From positions 1-64,000 of the forward strand of contig CAYNOT010000013.1 of NCBI GenBank assembly GCA_964398945.1: DNA of 64,000 nt, written 5' to 3'. Numbering within the stretch: the stretch's first letter is position 1; each line of letters begins with the position of its first letter. Under the pieces are notes generated by a model. It made no database searches and was not told the origin of the DNA. It saw nothing but the letters and a program-made list of their open reading frames with translations. This DNA comes from JBGTGG01 sp964398945. Its GTDB lineage: Bacteria; Bacteroidota; Bacteroidia; Cytophagales; Cyclobacteriaceae. Shown here one piece after another: positions 1 through 8,100 of this stretch. The position numbers were made by a program, and so were the translations under genes.

Positions 1-113
1 TCCGCTCAGGTTTCTTCTCCCGAAGGGATTCCGGGATTCCTCTCGGAACAGTCTTTCCAAATGCAATACCTTAACCTGTTGCGTAGCCAGGCATCAAGTT
101 CTTTGAGTTTGGT
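1..113 (-). pseudogene. Group II intron maturase C-terminal fragment, frameshifted
   Basis: After a stop codon at 114-116 the minus strand reads TKLKELDAWLRNRLRYCIWK, closely matching the conserved LDxWLRxRLRxCxWKxW segment near the C-terminus of group II intron maturases. The expected next residues (Trp-Lys-Lys-Pro-Glu-Arg) are found, but only after 31 extra bases (18-48), and the original frame stops soon after. Removing those 31 bases restores the frame. The gene is therefore broken by deletion of its 5' part and by a small insertion. No function is expected. Confidence 0.55.
18..48. repeat. 31-bp imperfect palindromic insertion inside the maturase fragment
   Basis: The plus strand begins TCCCGA and ends TCGGAA, with internal GGGATTCC repeats. 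It interrupts the TGG codon of the maturase fragment, and its removal restores the reading frame. The end sequences resemble the TCCCGA...TCGGGA palindromes at 11368-11385 and 11581-11596, suggesting one family of short palindromic repeats. Confidence 0.45.
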
Positions 114-246
114 TTAAGACGGCCTGATTAAAGTTTCACTCCCAAACACAGAACCGTACGTGAACCTCTCATTCATACTGCGCTTCAAAAATCAAAAATT
201 AAAATCCACTGGGTTCATCGGTTTCAAAAAAATCCCAAACAATTGA

Positions 247-254
247 TACATTTG
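247..254 (+). promoter_or_regulatory. TACATTTG, Bacteroidota -7 promoter box
   Basis: TACATTTG matches the TAnnTTTG consensus of Bacteroidota housekeeping promoters and lies 30 bases before the ATG at 285. I see no clear -33 TTG-type element at the usual spacing, so this is a consensus match only. Confidence 0.4.
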
Positions 255-284
255 CGGCCATAGTCTTTTTCAAAACCGGCCAAC

Positions 285-614
285 ATGCCCGAAACCAGTA
301 TTATAGCGCGATTGAAAAGTAAATGGAAGGTGAACAGTCCCTGGCAAGTTGTGTTGATCTTGGTGACTTTCGCGCTCACCGGAAGCACCGTTCTCTATCT
401 AAAGAAATGGCTATTCTTGTTATTGGAATTTGACGACACCACCTCGTGGATTACCAAAACAATAGTCTATCTCCTTTTTGTCTTTCCGGCCTATCAGCTT
501 TTGATACTCGTCTATGGAACAATTTTAGGCCAGGGCACTTTCTTTTGGGAAAAAGAAAAGAAACTTTTCAGGTTCCTGAAAGAAAAAGCGGGCAGCATCA
601 TCGGGCGACCCTAA
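285..614 (+). CDS. Small two-helix membrane protein, DUF6787-like
   Basis: This 109-residue protein has two hydrophobic segments at about 20-38 and 59-79, joined by a charged stretch, and a basic C-terminal tail. The pattern, including a GQGTFFW-like segment after the second helix, resembles the small Bacteroidota family I recall as DUF6787; the assignment is from memory. Function is unknown. It stands alone in front of galK, 75 bases away, with a promoter-like box at 247-254. Its start is ATG. Confidence 0.7.
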   Translation: MPETSIIARLKSKWKVNSPWQVVLILVTFALTGSTVLYLKKWLFLLLEFDDTTSWITKTIVYLLFVFPAYQLLILVYGTILGQGTFFWEKEKKLFRFLKEKAGSIIGRP

Positions 615-688
615 GTCTCTAAATTTTTAACCACTCCCCTACCCCATCATTAATATTCTATCGATATTGTTGCAGAAAATAATTTCCA

Positions 689-1858
689 ATGAGTGTTCGC
701 GTAGCAAAAGAACTAACACAAAAATTCAAAGCGGAATTTCATCAACAGCCATTGATTGTGCGCTCGCCCGGACGCGTCAATATCATTGGCGAGCATACCG
801 ACTATAACGAAGGGTTTGTTTTGCCGGCAGCCATCAACAAAGCTGCATACCTGGCCATTGGATTAAGGGAGGATGATGAAATCCACTTGATTGCGAAGGA
901 CCTGAATGAAAAATTCTCGATCAATCTGAATGAGTTAAAACCAGTTGAGGAAATAAATTGGCCAAACTATATACTGGGTGTGGTTGCCCAGTTTCAAAAA
1001 AAAGGAATTCCGGTAACCGGCTTTAATGCAATCCTTACCAGTGATATCCCCATTGGTGCGGGCCTGTCCTCTTCTGCTGCTGTTGAGTGCGCCACAGCAT
1101 TTGCACTCAATGAAGTATTCAATTCACGGCTTGAAAAAATTGAACTGTTGAAAATGGCACAGAAAGCGGAACATGAATATGCCGGGGTGCTGTGTGGTAT
1201 TATGGACCAGTTCGCTTCGATGATGGGAAAGAAAAACCATGTTATCAAGCTTGACTGCCGGTCACTGGAATTTGAATATGTGCCGTTCCAATTGGAGGAC
1301 TATTCGATTGTACTGTTCAATACCAATGTAAAGCATTCACTTGCTTCCTCTGAATACAATACCCGCAGAAAGGAGTGTGAGCAAGCTGTTGCCTGGGTAA
1401 AAGAATCAAACCCTGAAGTAAATTCATTGCGCGATGTTTCGGAGTTGATGCTTGATCAAGCCGTATTGCCAAAAGACAAAACCATCGATATGCGCGGTAG
1501 GTTTGTTGTACAGGAAATTGAACGGCTTCAAAAAGGATGTGAGGATTTATCCCGCGGCAATATCAAAGCACTCGGCAAAAAAATGTTCGCCACACACGAT
1601 GGGCTTAGCAAGATGTATGCAGTAAGCTGTAGAGAACTTGATTTCTTAATCGACCAGGTGCGCGATAAAGAAGAAGTGATCGGTGCGCGGATGATGGGTG
1701 GTGGTTTTGGTGGCTGCACCATTAACCTTGTTGGGAAAAATTCAGTACAAAAACTAATCGGGGAGATTAAACCACGATACGAAAAAGAAATGCAATTGCC
1801 ATTGGATTGGTATGTGACGTCCATTGAAGATGGAACCTGCATTATGAGCCAACCGTAA
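689..1858 (+). CDS. galK: Galactokinase
   Basis: Galactokinase phosphorylates alpha-D-galactose with ATP to galactose 1-phosphate, the entry step of the Leloir pathway in the cytoplasm. The 389-residue length is normal. The family signature GRVNIIGEHTDYNEGFVLP lies at about residues 28-46, the ATP-binding motif GLSSSAAVE at about 125-133, and the third GHMP-kinase motif MMGGGFGGCTI near 337. No other Leloir genes are adjacent, so galT, galE and galM must lie elsewhere if present. The neighbouring genes give no further functional link. Confidence 0.96.
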   Translation: MSVRVAKELTQKFKAEFHQQPLIVRSPGRVNIIGEHTDYNEGFVLPAAINKAAYLAIGLREDDEIHLIAKDLNEKFSINLNELKPVEEINWPNYILGVVAQFQKKGIPVTGFNAILTSDIPIGAGLSSSAAVECATAFALNEVFNSRLEKIELLKMAQKAEHEYAGVLCGIMDQFASMMGKKNHVIKLDCRSLEFEYVPFQLEDYSIVLFNTNVKHSLASSEYNTRRKECEQAVAWVKESNPEVNSLRDVSELMLDQAVLPKDKTIDMRGRFVVQEIERLQKGCEDLSRGNIKALGKKMFATHDGLSKMYAVSCRELDFLIDQVRDKEEVIGARMMGGGFGGCTINLVGKNSVQKLIGEIKPRYEKEMQLPLDWYVTSIEDGTCIMSQP

Positions 1859-1903
1859 ATTCCTTTTACAAGAAGGGCATTCAACGTGCTAACCGTGGGG
1901 GGT

Positions 1904-2407
1904 TTATCCTATGCCGTCCAAAAATAAATCCCATTCACCGGATTTGTCACTTACATGATCGCGAAGGAAAATTGCATAAGAAGGTTTCGCGGGTTTCTTT
2001 GCCAAGGTCATCCCGGCTTGTTCGGGAGAGTGTTCTCCTTTTTTAGCATTGCATTTTTTGCAGGCTGTCACCAGGTTCGTCCAGGTATCGCTGCCACCTT
2101 TGCTTCGCGGTACCACGTGGTCAATCGTCAGTTCACGTTTCTTGCCACAATATTGACATTCAAAGTTATCGCGCTTAAAGATATTTTGCCGTGTAAGATT
2201 AACGCCCTTGTAGGGGGCGTTGACATAGCGGTTGAGGCGGATTACCGAAGGCATCGGAAAAGATTGGGTCACCGATCTGAGCTTATGCCCATTGGCCGGC
2301 TTTACCAATTCACTCTTATTTAAATAGACAAGAATAAAGGCACGCTGAATGGAGCACACCATCAACGGGCTGAAGTCTTGATTTAAAACCAATACCCGAT
2401 TGTTCAT
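1904..2407 (-). CDS. HNH endonuclease family protein
   Basis: The 167-residue protein carries a complete zinc-ribbon HNH domain: Cys84/Cys87 and Cys116/Cys119 as the likely zinc site, Asp96-His97 as the catalytic pair and Asn111 in the TNLV segment. The N-terminal 75 residues form the extension typical of the stand-alone HNH proteins conserved in Bacteroidota. Such proteins are not part of a restriction system here, and the biological substrate is unknown. It is the last gene of a minus-strand run. A TATCTTTC sequence just upstream resembles a -7 box, so it may have its own promoter. Confidence 0.88.
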   Translation of the reverse strand: MNNRVLVLNQDFSPLMVCSIQRAFILVYLNKSELVKPANGHKLRSVTQSFPMPSVIRLNRYVNAPYKGVNLTRQNIFKRDNFECQYCGKKRELTIDHVVPRSKGGSDTWTNLVTACKKCNAKKGEHSPEQAGMTLAKKPAKPSYAIFLRDHVSDKSGEWDLFLDGIG

Positions 2408-2470
2408 AATCGAAAGATAATCGCATTCTGGCTAGGAACAAAATCCGGATATTTCCTAAAAATTAAATCT

Positions 2471-3283
2471 CTACGCGGTTTCCGGCAAAATTCTCCGGAT
2501 ATCCTGAAGCTTATGCGAAAGTTTTTTGGAGTCTTGATGGGTAATCCCTTCTTCGCTGATCACATCCACACGTACTTTTCCGGAAGCGTGGACGATTTGC
2601 CTATCCTCCAAAATAATCCCAACGTGGCTGGTTTTATTCTTTGCATTCTTGAAAAAAGCCAGGTCCCCGGGAAGTGCCTCGGATAGTGCTGAAACTTTTT
2701 TGCCTTGCAAAATTTGCTGGCTGGCATCCCGATGAAGGATATGCCCTGAAATTTTGAATACCATTTGTACAAACCCGGAGCAATCAATCCCCACAGGGGT
2801 TTTGCCGCCCCATAGGTAAGGAGTGTTCAAATATTTAAGTGCTATGGTTTTCAGGTAATCAAATTCACGTTTCTGTCCTAAATTTTTGGCTTCCCCATTA
2901 AACGCAAATTGTTCTTCCATTTTAAACAGTTCCGAACTTGAAATCGGAATCATGCTGCCCATTAATATCAATTGCGGGCGCTTGTTGTACAGCATGCTGG
3001 AAATCAGGTCTGTGGTAATCTTAAACTCCGCACGGTTGAGGTAATTAAAGTATTCCAATGGAATATCGTGATGTTGCAATGCATCAATCCAGCCTTCATA
3101 GCCATCAAAATTGATTTTCACGCGCAACCATTTTTGATCGTTGCTTTGTTCGGTTACTTCGTAATGGTCGCCAAACAACAATTGAGTGACCATTTCAGCA
3201 GTATGCTTCGCCTCGTTCCTTACAGGCACGAGGCTTAACCGGCACACGCCATACGCTATTTGATTATCCAGAGCCAGGGTCAA
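2471..3283 (-). CDS. NlpC/P60 family peptidoglycan hydrolase with SH3-type N-terminus
   Basis: A C40-family cysteine peptidase expected to cleave peptide stems of peptidoglycan. Residues 10-75 resemble a bacterial SH3 domain (GVCRLSLVPVR...GYEGWID). The catalytic domain spans about 145-265, with Cys168 in GIDCSGFV, His220 in SHVGI and His232. No clear signal peptide is visible. The start is a TTG at 3283, and no ATG occurs before residue 31, which would cut into the SH3 domain, so a non-ATG start is likely. It sits between smpB and the HNH gene on the same strand. Substrate specificity cannot be read from sequence. Confidence 0.88.
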   Translation of the reverse strand: MTLALDNQIAYGVCRLSLVPVRNEAKHTAEMVTQLLFGDHYEVTEQSNDQKWLRVKINFDGYEGWIDALQHHDIPLEYFNYLNRAEFKITTDLISSMLYNKRPQLILMGSMIPISSSELFKMEEQFAFNGEAKNLGQKREFDYLKTIALKYLNTPYLWGGKTPVGIDCSGFVQMVFKISGHILHRDASQQILQGKKVSALSEALPGDLAFFKNAKNKTSHVGIILEDRQIVHASGKVRVDVISEEGITHQDSKKLSHKLQDIRRILPETA

Positions 3284-3301
3284 TTTTTTTCTAAAAGTAC
3301 A

Positions 3302-3763
3302 TTAAAATTTGAAGCGGTCAAGTTCCCTTTTGACATCCCGCTCTTTGATACCTTCCCGTTTGTCGTATATTTTCTTTCCTTTCGCCAGGGCGATCTCCAA
3401 TTTGGCAAAACCCCGGTCGGTTACAAACAATCGAAGCGGGACCAATGTTAAGCCTTTCTCAGACATTTTGCTTTCCAACTTACTTAGTTCCGTTTTTTTC
3501 AACAGCAGCTTACGGTCACGGCCATCTTCGTGGTTGTAATGCGAGCCGTGCGAATAGGGCGTAATGCTAATGCCTTTCGCGAACAATTCACCATCTATAA
3601 AATAACAGTACCCATCCGTAAGGTTTACTTTCCCTTCCCGTATGGATTTTATTTCCGAGCCTTTCAATACTATCCCTGCCACGTAGGTATCCAGCAACTC
3701 ATACTGATAGGATGCTTGCCTGTTTTTGATACTAACAGATTTGGAAAACCTTTCTTTTGCCAT
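3302..3763 (-). CDS. smpB: SsrA-binding protein SmpB
   Basis: SmpB binds tmRNA and delivers it to stalled ribosomes for trans-translation. The 153-residue length is normal. Visible family segments are SIKNRQASYQYELLDTYVAGIVLKGSEIKS at the N-terminus (given here only as residues 9-38), the GKVNLTDGYC segment, and the basic C-terminal tail (GKKIYDKREGIKERDVKRELDR) that enters the ribosomal A site, at about 125-148. It abuts the stop of the upstream thioesterase gene directly, so the two are probably co-transcribed. The ssrA gene is not in the window. Confidence 0.97.
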   Translation of the reverse strand: MAKERFSKSVSIKNRQASYQYELLDTYVAGIVLKGSEIKSIREGKVNLTDGYCYFIDGELFAKGISITPYSHGSHYNHEDGRDRKLLLKKTELSKLESKMSEKGLTLVPLRLFVTDRGFAKLEIALAKGKKIYDKREGIKERDVKRELDRFKF

Positions 3764-4159
3764 CTACTTTACTGGTTTGGAAAAAATACTTTTCAATTTT
3801 TCCCGTTTCAAAATTTTTTGTCCTGTGATGCCTTCAGCTATGATCCTATCGTTAACAAAAGCAGTATACGAACAAATTAATTCATTACCGTTGATACTTA
3901 CCACTTTTGACTCAATTCTTACCGCATCCCCAACAAACGCAGGACTAACATGATCAATGGTCAAAGAAGTTCCAATACCTTCTTCATCCTCATCCCGCAT
4001 TTCCAATACATATTGACGGGTTGCCCATTCAATTTCGCGCGCCAGCGAAAAAGTGGCACACACCGGATGCACCGCTTCACCATGAAAAGAAGCGCCATCT
4101 TCCGCTTTCACATAGAACGTCACGTGTTTCCTATCGCCTGCTTTAAATAGTTGTTTCAT
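3764..4159 (-). CDS. Hotdog-fold thioesterase, FlK-like
   Basis: A 131-residue single-domain hotdog protein. The HPVCATFSLAREIEWATRQ segment and the later GTSLTIDHVSPAFVGDAVRIESKV segment (described by position, about 30-48 and 62-85) match the thioesterase family typified by fluoroacetyl-CoA thioesterase FlK, which hydrolyses acyl-CoA esters. The natural substrate is unknown. I chose ATG at 4159 rather than an upstream in-frame ATG at 4207, because the domain begins there and this start avoids overlapping tsaD; five bases then separate the two genes. It lies in an operon-like tsaD-thioesterase-smpB run. Confidence 0.82.
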   Translation of the reverse strand: MKQLFKAGDRKHVTFYVKAEDGASFHGEAVHPVCATFSLAREIEWATRQYVLEMRDEDEEGIGTSLTIDHVSPAFVGDAVRIESKVVSINGNELICSYTAFVNDRIIAEGITGQKILKREKLKSIFSKPVK

Positions 4160-4164
4160 AAAAA

Positions 4165-5169
4165 TTATAAAGGCATCCGCGCCAATGGCGCCACATCCAG
4201 TCCGCAAAAGTCCTGATCCAAAAATTTATAATGTGCCGCCATGGCAATCATTCCGGCATTATCGGTGCAGTATTCAAAATCAGGAATGTATACATTCCAT
4301 TTTTTTTCCTTTGCCAGTTCGGTTAGTCGGCTGCGAAGTCCATGATTGGCTGAAACCCCTCCGGCAATAGCTATCTCTTTCACCCCAAACTGCTCACTTG
4401 CTAAAATAAGTTTCGTGGTCAACATAGTAATTAGCCTGTATTGGATGCTGGCGGCTATATCTGCCAGGTTCTTCTCAACAAAATCCGGATCAAGTTTGAT
4501 CTGGCCACGCAAGAAATACAGGACCGCGGTTTTAATCCCACTAAAAGAAAAATCCAGTCCGGGCATATTCGTTTCAGCAAATGGAAAAGCAGTAGGGTTT
4601 CCTTCTTTGGCTAATTTATCAATCAATGGTCCACCGGGGTAAGGCAACCCTAAAAGTTTCGCTGTTTTATCAAATGCTTCACCAACGGCATCATCCTGGG
4701 TTTGCCCAACAACTTCCATGGCCGAATAGCTTTTTACCAATACCAACTGTGTATGCCCACCACTCACGGTCAAACAAATGAAGGGAAACTTGGGTTTTGG
4801 ATCATCAATAAAATGCGCCAACACGTGTGCCTGCATGTGGTTCACCTCAATAAGCGGAACACCAAGTGCAATGGCCATCGCTTTTGCGAAAGATACACCC
4901 ACGAGCAATGCCCCCATTAATCCCGGGCCGCGGGTGAACGCTATTGCACTTAAGTCTGTTTTCTGTACTCCTGCTTCACGCAATGCTTCTTGGACCACCG
5001 CTACTATTGCCTGTTGATGCGCCCGTGATGCAAGCTCAGGTACAACACCGCCATATTTCTGGTGGATGCTTTGCGAGGCGATAATATTATTGAGTACCTT
5101 GCCGTTTGAAATCACGGAGGCAGAAGTTTCATCGCAAGAAGACTCAATGGCCAGGATTATGGAACCCAT
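4165..5169 (-). CDS. tsaD: tRNA N6-adenosine threonylcarbamoyltransferase TsaD
   Basis: TsaD transfers the threonylcarbamoyl group to A37 of ANN-decoding tRNAs, acting with TsaB, TsaE and TsaC. The protein is 334 residues from the ATG at 5169. It opens with ILAIESSCDETSAS and carries the metal-binding pair His111 and His115 in NHMQAHVLAH, followed by SGGHTQL and the C-terminal GGVSAN and CTDNAGMIA motifs. An upstream in-frame start at 5193 would overlap the divergent TamB gene and adds residues not typical of the family. Its ATG and that of the TamB gene are separated by only 12 bases. Confidence 0.97.
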   Translation of the reverse strand: MGSIILAIESSCDETSASVISNGKVLNNIIASQSIHQKYGGVVPELASRAHQQAIVAVVQEALREAGVQKTDLSAIAFTRGPGLMGALLVGVSFAKAMAIALGVPLIEVNHMQAHVLAHFIDDPKPKFPFICLTVSGGHTQLVLVKSYSAMEVVGQTQDDAVGEAFDKTAKLLGLPYPGGPLIDKLAKEGNPTAFPFAETNMPGLDFSFSGIKTAVLYFLRGQIKLDPDFVEKNLADIAASIQYRLITMLTTKLILASEQFGVKEIAIAGGVSANHGLRSRLTELAKEKKWNVYIPDFEYCTDNAGMIAMAAHYKFLDQDFCGLDVAPLARMPL

Positions 5170-5181
5170 GTTTTCGAAAAA

Positions 5182-8100
5182 ATGAATGCGCAAGTTATTA
5201 AAAATAGGATTCTTAAAATACTGACCTACGGTCTTACCGGGATCGGCTTCTTATTGATATCCGCGTTTCTCATCCTTCAGTTCCCCCCTGTTCAGGAAAG
5301 CATAGCCGATAGGTTTTTGGCAGATTTCACTCAAAAAACAGGGTTCAGGAGTACAATAACAGGGTTACGGATTTTATGGTTCGATCGGTTGGAACTGGAG
5401 GGCGTACGCATTATCGATCCCGAAAACAATGAAATGATCAGTGCAAAGAATATCCTGATCAACTATAGTTTCACCCACCTTTTAAGCGGAAAGAACATAA
5501 ACATTGATGGCCTTATCATTGACAGTGCCTATGTAGCACTCCATCGCATCCATGAATATGATACCTCCACCAATTTAAATATCAATGTTTTTGTAAACCG
5601 GATCAATGAGGCATACTCTTCCAGCGGAAGTTCAGGGAAATCCACACAAATCAACTTAGGCGAAGCGTTTTTAACACAATCAATTTTTACGTTCAACGAT
5701 ACCAGGCAAGATTCCATCACCCATGGTTTCGATTACAACCACTTTACGGTGGATATTGATGAGGCCCAACTCCAGAATTTTATGATCTTGGGGGATACCA
5801 CCGAGTTCAATGTACAAACCCTTATTGCAAACGACCGAAAGACCGGTTTAAAAATCAAACAGTTGTCGACCTTCTTCCGCTTATCGCAAAAAGCAATGGA
5901 GTTTAAAGGATTGAAGCTTTATGCAAACGAAAGTTTTATTTCCGATAGCATCGTTTTTCATTACGAAAGCCAAACGGACCTGAACGACTTCAACAACCGT
6001 GTTACCATGGAAGCAAACCTGGCAAACACAATTATCGATCCACGTGATATTGCCCTCTTTGCACCGGTTATGGGAAAGGTGACACAACCCATTCACGTAA
6101 GTGGAAAAGTGAATGGAAAAGTAAACCGGTTTAAAGTTACCCAAATGGATATTGGATTGGGCAATACAAGTTTGAAAGGATCCATTGATCTGGATGGACT
6201 CCCCAATACCGAAGAGACTTTTATTATCCTGAACTTGTTGGACTCGCGAATTGATTTCAATGATCTCTCTTTTCTGATCAATGAAAGCGCATTGAACCGA
6301 TTGGCGCCCATGGGAATGCACACACTGCGTGGGCAATTTGTCGGTTACCCAACCGACTTTGTTGCCAACGGGTCTTTTAGCAACAAAGTAGGAAGGATCA
6401 ATTCCGATATCAACTTTAAACTCAATGAAGCAGACTTCGACAAATCAACGTATAGCGGAAAACTCCAACTTACAAACTTCGACCTGGGAGAGTACTTTAA
6501 TGATACCACCACTTTTCAAAAAATAAACCTCAACGGTAAAATTTCCGGTAAAGGACTATCTTTCCAAACTGCGGATTTTACGTTGGATGGAAAAATAACT
6601 TCCATTGGCCTGATGGGGTACACCTATTCAAAAATAGAAACAAACGCGCATTTTGCTTCTGAATTTTTCAACGGCTTTCTTAAAATAGATGATCCGAATT
6701 TGAAATTTAATGCCATCGGGTCCATCGACTTGCGAAACAAGAAAAACGAAATCAAAATAAAAGCTTCACTCGACACCAGTGAATTCCAGAACTTAAAACT
6801 ATCGCACGACAAGCTTTCCATTCGTTCTCAAATAGACGTTAACATTACCGGGTTGAACATCGATAGCTTATTGGGAACTGCCGTTTTAAAAAATATTGAC
6901 ATCACCTATAAAGACCAGAAACTTCAACTGGAAGATTTGACTTTACAATCCGATAAAATAGGGAAAGACAAAAATTTTACCGTGAAATCCTCACTCGTGG
7001 ATGTGGATGTAAAGGGCGATTATTATTTCACCAAGGTATTTAAGGATATTCAAAAATTGATTACAGAATTACAGCTCAACATCCAAAACGATGCTGAAGA
7101 AACCAAAAAATACTACCGAACGCATACTTTCCAACCCGGCAATAATTATGATTTGGAATATAGCCTGGGGATCAAAAACTTTAGTCCGATTAGTGAACTA
7201 TTGAGCATTGACTTTTATATCAATCCGGGAACAGAAATAAATGGAGAATTTTCGCACGGGTATACCACCATTTTCAAAGCGTATTCAACCATCGACACAT
7301 TAAGTCTGAAGGGGAATACTTTTTGGGACAATGAAGTTGACCTGACGGTTTCAAAAATAGCCGACAGTACAAACGTATTATCAATGTTCTATATAGATTC
7401 CAAAAGCCAATCTTTCAGTGGATTGAAATCGAACGACCTGATCGTGGAAGGAATTTGGGACCGAAACCATGTTGACCTTACACTCGATATTGAGCAGGAT
7501 CAACAAAACAATTACCTGCGGCTCAAGGGTGGGGTTGATTTTATGCCCGACAGTACACAAATACAACTTTTGCCATCCGATATTCTCATACTGGATCAAA
7601 AATGGAAAATAGACCAGGATAACCTTTTGCGCACTAAGGGAAGGGAATGGAGTATTAAAAACCTGAAATTCATTAGTGGCGACCAGCACATTGGTTTGGG
7701 CGGAAAAATATCGGATAACCCTGATGAAAAAATAACATTGGAAATCAAGGACCTGGACCTTACTGTTCTCAATGCATTCACCACAAAAAAAATAGAAGGA
7801 AGGCTGGACGGTATCGTGGATGTTTCGAACTTCTATGATAAGCAAGTGATTCAAAACAATATAGTGGTCAACAACCTGTATGTCAATGATTTTTTAGTAG
7901 GCAACATTGAAGGAACAAACAACTGGAGCACAATAGAAGAAAGGTTTGTGCTCCATTTTTTGATTGATCGACTGGGCGATAAAATTGTAAACCTGGAGGG
8001 CTATTATGATCCTGCGCAGGAAACCAATCCGCTTAGCGTGGATGCCCACCTTCAAAAAGCCAGCCTCAAAATCATCGAACCGTTTTTTGATGACATCTTC

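Larger units (their letters stand above)
1..190 (-). mobile_element. Remnant of a group II intron, running off the left edge
   Basis: Read on the minus strand, 141-184 forms a hairpin-like stretch ending GTACGGTTCTG, a sequence I associate with the structured RNA of bacterial group II introns. It is followed within about 30 bases by a piece that translates like the C-terminal end of an intron reverse transcriptase/maturase (1-113). The bulk of a maturase gene is missing between them, so this looks like a rearranged or internally deleted copy. The left part lies outside the window. The identification rests on recalled motifs, not on a folded model, and is moderate in confidence. Confidence 0.5.
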
